Shown: piece by piece, positions 17,781 to 25,946 of the stretch
Position numbering within the stretch: the stretch's first letter is position 1
Layout of the letters: every line of letters begins with the position of its first letter
NCBI GenBank assembly: GCA_964623815.1
Contig: CAZUVR010000010.1
Coordinates: forward strand, 25,391-89,390
DNA length: 64,000 bases
Source: Chroococcopsis sp964623815
Lineage (GTDB): Bacteria; Cyanobacteriota; Cyanobacteriia; Cyanobacteriales; Microcystaceae
Reading direction: 5' to 3'
The notes under the pieces: model-generated
The model's database searches: none
Seen by the model: the letters and a program-made list of their open reading frames with translations, nothing else
What the model was told of the DNA's origin: nothing
Translations under genes and position numbers: made by a program

Positions 17781-18281
17781 ATGAATTCTCAATTTAAAGT
17801 CAAATTCCTCCAACACCTCAACAAAAAAAATGGTAACAAAGGTTTCACCTTAATTGAATTATTGGTAGTTGTAATCATCATCGGTGTATTAGCGGCGATC
17901 GCATTACCCAACTTATTAAGCCAAGTAGCTAAAGGCAGACAGGCTGAAGCTAGAAACGGATTAGGTACCATCAACCGCGCTCAACAAGCTTACCGTTTAG
18001 AACAGGCTACCTTTACCGTAGTGAGTAACTTACCAGTCAGTTTGTCTCCCCAGTATTACGGCGGCCCTACTGCCGGTGCTAACAGCCAAACCTTCGCCAC
18101 TCACGGTATGGTAGCACTAACCAACTACAACAATGATATTCGTGATTACAGCTCTGCGGTCAGTCAAACCAGTGACGGTCAATACTCCGCCATCCTCTGC
18201 GAAGCTAACACTCCCAACGATACTCTGACGGCTTTGACCGCAACCAACGCTTGTGCCGGTAACGCCCAACAGGTTAAATAA
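17781..18281 (+). CDS. Type IV pilin-like protein 2
   Basis: 166 residues, close paralogue of the preceding pilin: the same MNSQFK leader, cleavage after G21, FTLIELLVVV with E26, and the block QVAKGRQAEARNGLGTINRAQQAYR. The ATG at 17781 is chosen because it matches the leader of its neighbour and has AAGGAAA upstream; a GTG at 17724 would add 19 atypical residues. The 5' leaders of the two genes also share TATCTCTA-AGAAA, so the duplication included upstream DNA. A separate promoter may exist at TTGACC (17695). Confidence 0.9.
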   Translation: MNSQFKVKFLQHLNKKNGNKGFTLIELLVVVIIIGVLAAIALPNLLSQVAKGRQAEARNGLGTINRAQQAYRLEQATFTVVSNLPVSLSPQYYGGPTAGANSQTFATHGMVALTNYNNDIRDYSSAVSQTSDGQYSAILCEANTPNDTLTALTATNACAGNAQQVK

Positions 18282-18395
18282 TCATTGCCTAATCACGCAA
18301 GCTAAATTCAGGGGGTTAGTAATAAGCTCGGCTATCATACCTCCTGTTTTTAGCATTGACATCTCCCCGCGCCTGATTGGCTATCTTCAAACGCC

Positions 18396-18920
18396 ATGAA
18401 TAACTATTATCTCCATCTCACTAAGTCCGGGGCAGGGATTATAAGAGAACCGGACAGAGGATTCACACTCATCGAATTATTGGCCGTGGTGCTAATTATG
18501 GGTATTATGGCTGGCCTAGCCCTACCTATTTTAATCAAACAGGTAGAAAAGGGAAGACAGGCTGAAGCGAGAAGCACTCTGGGGGCGATAAATCGGACTC
18601 AGCAAGCTTACCGGCAGGAAAAAGCAACCTTTGGAGCCCTGAACCAGTTGCCGATCGTCATGCCACCGACTAACTATTATAACTTCAGCGACGATACCGC
18701 TGCCTACGCCGCTGCCAATCCGCTAGGTTCCGCACAGAGAGCCCAATCGGTTAGCGTCTACGATAACGATATACGGAACTATGCTTCTGCGGTGGGTCAA
18801 ACCTCGGCAGGTACTTTCACCGCCATAATCTGTGAAGCCTTTGAACCGACTGACGACAGCGTTACCACCTCGAACTTAGGCGGCGTGATCAATTGTGTTA
18901 ACGGAAGACAAATAAGGTAA
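18396..18920 (+). CDS. Type IV pilin-like protein 3 (minor pilin)
   Basis: 174 residues. A longer leader (MNNYYLHLTKSG...) ends at G22, followed by FTLIELLAVVLIMGIMAG with the conserved Glu at position 5. It keeps QVEKGRQAEARSTLGAINRTQQAYR but has a more diverged C-terminal half than the first two, with Cys near 155 and 168. The longer leader and divergence suggest a minor pilin or priming subunit. A TTGACA lies at 18356-18361, but a matching -10 would put transcription start almost at the ATG. Six bases after its stop the next gene begins. Confidence 0.88.
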   Translation: MNNYYLHLTKSGAGIIREPDRGFTLIELLAVVLIMGIMAGLALPILIKQVEKGRQAEARSTLGAINRTQQAYRQEKATFGALNQLPIVMPPTNYYNFSDDTAAYAAANPLGSAQRAQSVSVYDNDIRNYASAVGQTSAGTFTAIICEAFEPTDDSVTTSNLGGVINCVNGRQIR

Positions 18921-18925
18921 TTCTT

Positions 18926-19714
18926 ATGATGTCCGATCGCTTTCAATGGAAGCATTTACCGATTAAAACTATCGGCTTAATAGGATTAGCGGCGATTTTT
19001 TTCCTAATCATAATTAACTTACAACAGAATAAGCTAAAAACCCTAGCCGAGAAAAAATCTGCCGGGGATTATGAAAAGGAAGTTAAAGTAGAAGAACTTA
19101 AAATTAATCTATTAAAAAATCTCCCTAGTTTCGGCTTTGGCAATCTTATTGCGGACTGGTCACTCTTACAGTTCGTTCAATACTTCGGGGATGATGAGGC
19201 CAGAAGAGTCACTGGATATAGACTCAGCCCCGATTATTTAGATGTCATCGTTAGGAAAGATCCCCGTTTCGTTCGCTCCTACCTACTCATTTCCCCCGCT
19301 TCTTCGATTAATGCCGGTAGACCCGATCGTACCATCAGTTTAATGAACGAAGGCTTAAAATCCCTTTCACCAACCTTTAAAGACTCCTATTTCATCTGGT
19401 TGTATAAAGCGATCGATGAATTACTCTTTAAGGGAGATGTAGAGGCGGCGAAGAATTCCTATCAGAAAGCCGCCGATTGGGCGAAAATTGCGGGCAATAC
19501 TTTTATAGAACAATCCGCCCGTCAAAGTGTAGAATTTTTAAAACGTAATCCTAAAAGTAAAGCCCCTCAAGTCGGTGCCTGGATGCTGGTATGGATTAAT
19601 ACATGGGACCCCCAAACTCGCAAATATGCCGAGGATAACATTAAACGTCTGGGAGGTCAGTTAATCGTCCATCCTAACGGTAGAGTAGATGCCATTCCCC
19701 CTAAAGAAGATTAA
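18926..19714 (+). CDS. Membrane-anchored helical-repeat protein of the pilin operon
   Basis: 262 residues. One N-terminal membrane helix (about 15-33) is followed by a soluble part with TPR-like helices (about 75-215, e.g. GDVEAAKNSYQKAADWAKIAG). No enzyme motif is visible. It starts five bases after the third pilin and so belongs to that operon; a three-pilin-plus-unknown arrangement recalls slr2015-slr2018 of Synechocystis 6803. A role in pilus assembly, retention or modification is inferred from position. Two consecutive ATG codons (18926, 18929) are possible starts. Confidence 0.75.
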   Translation: MMSDRFQWKHLPIKTIGLIGLAAIFFLIIINLQQNKLKTLAEKKSAGDYEKEVKVEELKINLLKNLPSFGFGNLIADWSLLQFVQYFGDDEARRVTGYRLSPDYLDVIVRKDPRFVRSYLLISPASSINAGRPDRTISLMNEGLKSLSPTFKDSYFIWLYKAIDELLFKGDVEAAKNSYQKAADWAKIAGNTFIEQSARQSVEFLKRNPKSKAPQVGAWMLVWINTWDPQTRKYAEDNIKRLGGQLIVHPNGRVDAIPPKED

Positions 19715-19723
19715 CAGCATTCA

Positions 19724-21883
19724 TCAATTCTCTATTTTAAGCTGCCATATCTGTTGATAAGCCCGCTCCATCTCTCTGGTAAACTCCTCGGCTTTCCATA
19801 GGGGTTCCGTTTGACGGGATAGACGTAATTTTTCCACCACCTCTTTTCTTAAAACTTCATCGGTGCCGAATTTTATCCCCCAATTCACGTACTCGCTGTC
19901 ACTCCAGGCGATGCCCTCGCTTATACCGGCATTAACCATGAAAGTGTAACTATTACGGGCGGCGAATTGTTGCCCGACTTTAGTGACTAGGGGAATACCC
20001 ATCCATAACACTTCTAGTGTGGTGGTAGCACCGCCGTAGGGATAAGTATCGAGAACTACATCGGCTATCATCAGATTAGCCCGGTGAATTTCTTCGCTGG
20101 CTTCGATGGGGAGGAATCTCAATCTTTCTGGGGAAACTCCTTCCTCTATGGCTATACCTCGAAACATCTCCCGAATAGTTTGCGAATCTCCCAAACCCTT
20201 GACGAGCAAATAACTATCTGGCACACCCGCAAGAATACGCATCTGTGAGCGAATCGTATCTGGGTGACGTTTCAGCCCAGTTTGAGAGGTGAGGTACACC
20301 ACCCCATTTTCCGGAATTCCCAACTCATCACGCCTCAAGGTGGGAGCCCCCACTTCAAAACCATCCACTGACAGATAAGAGTTAGGTAAACGCCAGATTT
20401 TTTCCCGATAGTAATCTTGAGCGTTTTCGGGCAGGCAATAATTATCGGCGATGAAATAATCCACCCCTGGGATTCCCGAAGCATCGTAACCTAACCAAGT
20501 GATTTGAATCGGAGCGGGTTTGAGCGCCAGTATCTGACAGGTGATACTCGATGTAATGCTATCTAAATCTATGAGGATGTCTATTGCATCAGATTCAATT
20601 TGTTTTAATGCCTCTTGTATCGTATTGAAGTTATAGGTTTTATCTTCTGGCCTTTTTTGAAACCAGTTAACCGTAATATCGTCGTTTTTCTGGTTGAGCA
20701 AGTAAATATGGATTTGAAACCGCGATCGATCGTGATAATGGATTAACCACCTGCTCAACCAACCGACGGAATGCCGCCTTAATGTGCCGCCTATATAGCC
20801 TATATTCAGCTTTTGGGCGGGTTGCTTAGGGAAACGAGGAGAGCGAGCGATCTCGATGCCCTCAACATTCGGTAAATTTTCTTGGAATAATTTCGCTAAT
20901 TTATTCTGTAGTTTATTCGTATTCAGAGTATCTTCGTAATACTTTAAAGGATAGATCATTGATAATAAATTACCTTTGAGGAAATCCTCTTTAATAAATA
21001 TTTGGCTCTCTCCGATATAATCAAGGAGCATTTGCTTAAATTCTGCGATTAAGTTCGTTAGATTTTGCCAGTTTCCTTCTTTTTGTAGGGTGTAGATAAT
21101 TACCGATAGAGCGAATATTTTTTGAATCGAAGTTTGAGAAATCCTTTCCAACTCATAAGCCATCTCTAAAGATAGTTCTGGAAGTCCCGCCAAATTATAA
21201 GCAACATATAAATTGTAGGTTAAATATAAACTACCTGGTTGGGCTTTTAAGCAGAGCTTAGACAATTCTAACGACCAGACGGGATTTTTGTACTGACACC
21301 CCGACTCGACGTTAAAAGAAAGAGTTCTGATAACGAACCGTTCGGCTATAACGTAGGGCAAGCAAGCTTCAGCGAAGTTCAATACCTCAGGATAAGGGAA
21401 GCCAAATAAGATAATGATTAAATCTAGAAGAGTTTCTGAAATGAAAGGCGTTATATTTTCTTGAGCTAATAACTCGATAATTTCTCTCGATGGGAAGCTA
21501 TCTGGTACGAAACCATTAATATGAATATCCTCCATCATAAACAATAACAAATTTATCAAATTATCGGGCACGAATTCTCGAATGTGAAATCTTATTAACA
21601 AACTCAAGTTATATTGTTTTAAAGATTCTTGTCTGAACGCCTCGTCTTCTAGTATATCGACTAAATTTTCTTTCCATTCTTCTACTTCCTCAGCTTCACT
21701 GAGGACGAGTAACCAAGTAGTCTGAGCTAACTCCTCTTGTTCGCTTAATAGATAAGCTAATCCTAAATACCAATAATTATTTACATCATCGGGGTTCGTC
21801 TCTACCTGTTGCTCGTACCATTGAGCGAGGGAATCATAATCATTTTTTTCCAAGAAACTACTTACTTCCTGATGCCAAGACAT
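19724..21883 (-). CDS. O-GlcNAc-transferase-like (SPINDLY/GT41) glycosyltransferase 1
   Basis: 719 residues. The N-terminal half is helical and TPR-like (NPDDVNNYWYLGLAYLLSEQ); the C-terminal half (from KLNIGYIGGTLRRHSVGWL) is the catalytic GT-B region of SPINDLY/OGT enzymes, with IDILIDLDSITSS, APIQITWLGYDASGIPGVDY, TSQTGLKRHPDTIRSQMRIL and ADVVLDTYPYGGATTTLEVL. These enzymes put a sugar on Ser/Thr of proteins. The ATG at 21883 (MSW start, shared with paralogues, AAAAGGA upstream) is preferred to the GTG at 21922, which would run into the upstream gene. The gap to that gene is two bases. Last gene of a five-gene array. Confidence 0.85.
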   Translation of the reverse strand: MSWHQEVSSFLEKNDYDSLAQWYEQQVETNPDDVNNYWYLGLAYLLSEQEELAQTTWLLVLSEAEEVEEWKENLVDILEDEAFRQESLKQYNLSLLIRFHIREFVPDNLINLLLFMMEDIHINGFVPDSFPSREIIELLAQENITPFISETLLDLIIILFGFPYPEVLNFAEACLPYVIAERFVIRTLSFNVESGCQYKNPVWSLELSKLCLKAQPGSLYLTYNLYVAYNLAGLPELSLEMAYELERISQTSIQKIFALSVIIYTLQKEGNWQNLTNLIAEFKQMLLDYIGESQIFIKEDFLKGNLLSMIYPLKYYEDTLNTNKLQNKLAKLFQENLPNVEGIEIARSPRFPKQPAQKLNIGYIGGTLRRHSVGWLSRWLIHYHDRSRFQIHIYLLNQKNDDITVNWFQKRPEDKTYNFNTIQEALKQIESDAIDILIDLDSITSSITCQILALKPAPIQITWLGYDASGIPGVDYFIADNYCLPENAQDYYREKIWRLPNSYLSVDGFEVGAPTLRRDELGIPENGVVYLTSQTGLKRHPDTIRSQMRILAGVPDSYLLVKGLGDSQTIREMFRGIAIEEGVSPERLRFLPIEASEEIHRANLMIADVVLDTYPYGGATTTLEVLWMGIPLVTKVGQQFAARNSYTFMVNAGISEGIAWSDSEYVNWGIKFGTDEVLRKEVVEKLRLSRQTEPLWKAEEFTREMERAYQQIWQLKIEN

Positions 21884-21885
21884 GA

Positions 21886-24060
21886 CTAATCTATCCTTTT
21901 CTGAGTACAATATTCGCGCCACATTTCTCGATAAGCCGATTCTACATCGAGTGTAAACCTTCGGGCATTCCAGAGGGGAGATAGTTTTTTAGATAGGCGC
22001 AACTTCTCCCTTACCTGCTGCCTCAATTCCGCGTCAGTACCTAATTTTATCCCCCACTCCACATACTCCGCCTCACTCCAGGTGATACCCTCGCTTATGC
22101 CCGCATTAACCATGAAAGTGTAACTGTTGCGAGCGGGGAATTGTTGTCCGACTCGGGTAACTAAAGGTATGCCCATCCATAACACTTCTAATGTAGTTGT
22201 GGCACCACCGTAGGGATAGGTATCTAGAACCACATCGGCTATGCTCAGATTAGCCCGGTGAATTTCTTCGCTCGCTTCAATCGCTAAAAATCTCAATCTT
22301 TCCGGAGAAACTCCTTCCTCAAGCGCTATGTCTCTAAACATGGCCTGAATAGTTTGCGAGTCACCTAAGCCCTTGACGAGTAAATAACTATTGGGCACAC
22401 CCGCGAGAATACGCATCTGTGAGCGAATCGTATCGGGGTGACGTTTCAGCCCAGTTTGAGAACTGAGATAAATTATCCCATCTTCTGGAATTCCTAGCTT
22501 ATCTCGTCTCAGGTTGGGAATACCGACTTCAAAGCCATCGACTGAGAGATAGGAGTGAGGTAAGCGCCAGATTTTTTCCCGATAGTAATCTTGAGCGTTT
22601 TCGGGCAGAGAATAATTATCGGCGATGAAATAATCTACCGCTGGGATTCCCGAAGCATCGTACCCCAACCAGGTGATTTGAACAGGTGCGGGTTTGAGGG
22701 CCATTACTTGGCAGTTTATACTCGAAGTAACGCTGTCTAAATCTACGAGAATGTCTATTGCATCTGATTGTATCTGTTTGACAACGCTTTTTATCGTATG
22801 GAAATTATAGGTTTTATCTTCGGGCCTTTGAAACCAGTTAAGGGTAATGTCATCGTTGTTCTGGTTCATCAAGTAAATATGGATTTGAAACCGCGATCGA
22901 TCGTGATAATAAATTAACCATCTGCTCAACCAACCGACGGAATGCCTTTTTAATGTATTTCCTATATACCCTATTCTAATTTTTTTATCAGGTTCTATTT
23001 GACGAGGATATTCACGATCGATCTCGATGGCATGTTTGAGGGGTAATTGCTCTTGAAATATTCTCGCTAGTTCATTTTGAATTAGTTGATTATTAAGATC
23101 GTCCTCGTAATACTTGAGAGGTACAATTGCTGAAAATAAATCCTCTTTGAGAAAAGCTTCGTCTATTATATCATTTTCTCGTTTACTGAATTTGTAAATT
23201 AGCTCTTTAAACTCTTCTATTAAATTGGCTATATTGCTCCATTTTCCCTGTCTTAATAATGTTAAGATAATCAAGGACTTAAAATATATTTTTGCAATTA
23301 TATTATTATAATCCTGTTCCAATTCATTAGCTATCGTTAAAGATTGCTCAAAAAATCCACCTAAAGAATAGAGATTATATAAAATATATTTTATGTATAA
23401 AGTATTTATTTCAAGCTTCAAACACAGATTCATTAAAGCTATACCCCAACTAGGGTTTTTGTATTGACAACCAGAATCTACCAGAAATGAAATCGCTCCT
23501 GCGAGAAATTGATTTCGATTTATATAAGGGAAGCAACTTTCTGCAAAGAGCAATATTTTGGGATGGACGAAAGAAAATAAATTTAATATATTCTGGAGTA
23601 GTGCTTCAGAAATTTTTGGGGTAATATCGTTATTTTCTAGTAAGCTTAATATTTCTTCATCGGGAAATGTATCGGGGTCAAAGCCATTTTTATATATATC
23701 TAGCCGACTTAAATATAGTAAATTGAGTAAATTATCTGGCTGGATTTCTCGAATATGAGCCCTAATTAACCAACTTAAATCATATTGTTTTAAATTTTCT
23801 TGGCGAATAGATTCCTGGTCTAAAATTCTGATTAAATCATCCGTCGATTGTTGATTTTCTTCCGCCTCATTTCCAGACAGAGCGAGAAACCAGGTCATCT
23901 GTGCCGATTCTTCCTGATGATCTAAAAGATAGGATAAGCCTAAATACCAATAATTATCTATTTTATCCGGTTCGCTCTCAACTTGTTTTTCATACCATTG
24001 AGCGATTAAACCGTACTCATTATTATTTAGTAATTCGCTAACCCTTTCATCCCAACTCAT
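21886..24060 (-). CDS. O-GlcNAc-transferase-like (SPINDLY/GT41) glycosyltransferase 2
   Basis: 724 residues, same plan as its neighbours: TPR-like N-terminal half (DKIDNYWYLGLSYLLDHQEE) and GT41-type catalytic half from IRIGYIGNTLKRHSVGWL. The last 250 or so residues are identical to those of the gene at 24082 because 737 bases of DNA are the same in both. The C-terminal tail TQKRID is unique. AAGGGAG precedes the ATG. The gene sits two bases before gene 1 of the array and 21 bases after the gene upstream, so all are probably on one transcript. Confidence 0.85.
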   Translation of the reverse strand: MSWDERVSELLNNNEYGLIAQWYEKQVESEPDKIDNYWYLGLSYLLDHQEESAQMTWFLALSGNEAEENQQSTDDLIRILDQESIRQENLKQYDLSWLIRAHIREIQPDNLLNLLYLSRLDIYKNGFDPDTFPDEEILSLLENNDITPKISEALLQNILNLFSFVHPKILLFAESCFPYINRNQFLAGAISFLVDSGCQYKNPSWGIALMNLCLKLEINTLYIKYILYNLYSLGGFFEQSLTIANELEQDYNNIIAKIYFKSLIILTLLRQGKWSNIANLIEEFKELIYKFSKRENDIIDEAFLKEDLFSAIVPLKYYEDDLNNQLIQNELARIFQEQLPLKHAIEIDREYPRQIEPDKKIRIGYIGNTLKRHSVGWLSRWLIYYHDRSRFQIHIYLMNQNNDDITLNWFQRPEDKTYNFHTIKSVVKQIQSDAIDILVDLDSVTSSINCQVMALKPAPVQITWLGYDASGIPAVDYFIADNYSLPENAQDYYREKIWRLPHSYLSVDGFEVGIPNLRRDKLGIPEDGIIYLSSQTGLKRHPDTIRSQMRILAGVPNSYLLVKGLGDSQTIQAMFRDIALEEGVSPERLRFLAIEASEEIHRANLSIADVVLDTYPYGGATTTLEVLWMGIPLVTRVGQQFPARNSYTFMVNAGISEGITWSEAEYVEWGIKLGTDAELRQQVREKLRLSKKLSPLWNARRFTLDVESAYREMWREYCTQKRID
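21908..22644. repeat. 737-base exact direct repeat, copy A
   Basis: Reading both copies line by line, I find no difference between 21908-22644 and 24089-24825 (offset 2181). The first mismatch downstream is G at 22645 versus A at 24826. The repeat covers the catalytic C-terminal region of two tandem glycosyltransferase genes, while the flanking coding sequence is strongly diverged. Recent gene conversion or unequal crossing-over is the simplest explanation. Confidence 0.93.
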
Positions 24061-24081
24061 CGTATTTAACTCCCTTAATAA

Positions 24082-25932
24082 TTAGCTGCAATATTCGCGC
24101 CACATTTCTCGATAAGCCGATTCTACATCGAGTGTAAACCTTCGGGCATTCCAGAGGGGAGATAGTTTTTTAGATAGGCGCAACTTCTCCCTTACCTGCT
24201 GCCTCAATTCCGCGTCAGTACCTAATTTTATCCCCCACTCCACATACTCCGCCTCACTCCAGGTGATACCCTCGCTTATGCCCGCATTAACCATGAAAGT
24301 GTAACTGTTGCGAGCGGGGAATTGTTGTCCGACTCGGGTAACTAAAGGTATGCCCATCCATAACACTTCTAATGTAGTTGTGGCACCACCGTAGGGATAG
24401 GTATCTAGAACCACATCGGCTATGCTCAGATTAGCCCGGTGAATTTCTTCGCTCGCTTCAATCGCTAAAAATCTCAATCTTTCCGGAGAAACTCCTTCCT
24501 CAAGCGCTATGTCTCTAAACATGGCCTGAATAGTTTGCGAGTCACCTAAGCCCTTGACGAGTAAATAACTATTGGGCACACCCGCGAGAATACGCATCTG
24601 TGAGCGAATCGTATCGGGGTGACGTTTCAGCCCAGTTTGAGAACTGAGATAAATTATCCCATCTTCTGGAATTCCTAGCTTATCTCGTCTCAGGTTGGGA
24701 ATACCGACTTCAAAGCCATCGACTGAGAGATAGGAGTGAGGTAAGCGCCAGATTTTTTCCCGATAGTAATCTTGAGCGTTTTCGGGCAGAGAATAATTAT
24801 CGGCGATGAAATAATCTACCGCTGGAATTCCTGAAGCATCGTACCCCAACCAGGTTACTTGAATTGGTGCCGGTTTCATTGCCATCACCTGACAGGTAAG
24901 ATTTGAGGTGATACTATCTAGATCTACTAAAATATCTATGCCATCGGCTTGAATTTGTTGCGCTACTTGTAGAGGATTCCTTTGAAAGTTATAGGTTTTA
25001 TCCTCTGGCTTCATAAAATAAGTTTCTGTTAGAGAATCGTTGAGCTGATGAACTAAATATAGGTGTATTTTAAAATTTTCTCGATCGTGATAATGAATCA
25101 GCCACCTGCTCAACCAACCTACGGAATGTCTCCTCAGGGTATGCCCTACATAACCTATTTTTAAAGGACGGTTCAAGTTACGATCGTTCCGTCGCTCTAC
25201 TAATTCCGAAAGTACGAGCTTTTCAAATAAATTACTTAGATCATTTTGAAACTTCCTATTTTCTTGAGCCTGATCTCGCATATAAACTAAAGGCAGAACA
25301 AACCCCGGTAAAGAGGTTTTGATTAAAGGATGCGTCGGTATTATTGCCGACTCGCATAAACTTTCTAATAATTGCCTGTGAATTTTTTCCGCCTCTAGTG
25401 CATCTAACCAGGCACCGCTATCAATTAGGGAATAAAGATAACAATAACTGGCCAGAGCCTTAATCTCTAAATCTTGAAAAGCCTCTAAAAATTTTCCGCT
25501 CCAGCTAATAGCTTTTTGAAAACGTTTGGCACTGATGTTAAACCATACTAAACCATTGAATAATTCTATGCTATCGGGTTTAATATCGGCGATCGTCTCT
25601 AGTAAATCGGCGGCGTATTCTGGTATTCTTCTTTCGTAAGCCATATTGTTCGCCACCCTCCAAACCATTTGAAAAAATTCTTCCTGATTAGAAAAATGTG
25701 GTTTACAAGCTAAAGCCATCCGCACGGAGAAATTAGTAGGGAAGGCTAACACCGCCCCTAATATATCCCTCAATAAATTTTCATCTATCCCCGTCGGCTG
25801 GGGCGCTATCGTTAATGTTTCTATAATTTCCCTATCTCTTAAATGCTCTAGAGAGAGTCTATTTTCTTCAATCTCTTGCTTGACTATCCCCAGTAAATCA
25901 TTCAAATTATTTGAGTTGATATTCGCCGACAT
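24082..25932 (-). CDS. O-GlcNAc-transferase-like glycosyltransferase 3, variant N-terminus
   Basis: 616 residues from the ATG at 25932, which has AGGGAAG nine bases upstream; the longer GTG start at 25974 would overlap the upstream gene. The N-terminal region (1-270) is unlike the other four members: it begins MSANINSNNLNDLL, lacks the MSW...WYLGLSYLL block, and is shorter. From about residue 275 (LKIGYVGHTLRRHSVGWLSR) it is the GT41-type catalytic part, and its last 250 residues are identical to gene 2. It looks like a mosaic of a distinct N-terminal module and a recently copied catalytic module. Confidence 0.85.
   Translation of the reverse strand: MSANINSNNLNDLLGIVKQEIEENRLSLEHLRDREIIETLTIAPQPTGIDENLLRDILGAVLAFPTNFSVRMALACKPHFSNQEEFFQMVWRVANNMAYERRIPEYAADLLETIADIKPDSIELFNGLVWFNISAKRFQKAISWSGKFLEAFQDLEIKALASYCYLYSLIDSGAWLDALEAEKIHRQLLESLCESAIIPTHPLIKTSLPGFVLPLVYMRDQAQENRKFQNDLSNLFEKLVLSELVERRNDRNLNRPLKIGYVGHTLRRHSVGWLSRWLIHYHDRENFKIHLYLVHQLNDSLTETYFMKPEDKTYNFQRNPLQVAQQIQADGIDILVDLDSITSNLTCQVMAMKPAPIQVTWLGYDASGIPAVDYFIADNYSLPENAQDYYREKIWRLPHSYLSVDGFEVGIPNLRRDKLGIPEDGIIYLSSQTGLKRHPDTIRSQMRILAGVPNSYLLVKGLGDSQTIQAMFRDIALEEGVSPERLRFLAIEASEEIHRANLSIADVVLDTYPYGGATTTLEVLWMGIPLVTRVGQQFPARNSYTFMVNAGISEGITWSEAEYVEWGIKLGTDAELRQQVREKLRLSKKLSPLWNARRFTLDVESAYREMWREYCS
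24089..24825. repeat. 737-base exact direct repeat, copy B
   Basis: Second copy of the exact repeat described at 21908, in the same orientation, inside the gene at 24082. Direction of copying cannot be told from the two sequences alone. Confidence 0.93.
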
Positions 25933-25946
25933 AATTTCATCTTCCC

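Noticed and set aside
21884..21922. GTG start for the first glycosyltransferase
   Set aside because: It would overlap the upstream gene and add 13 residues not shared with paralogues, while ATG 21883 has a ribosome binding site and the family MSW start.
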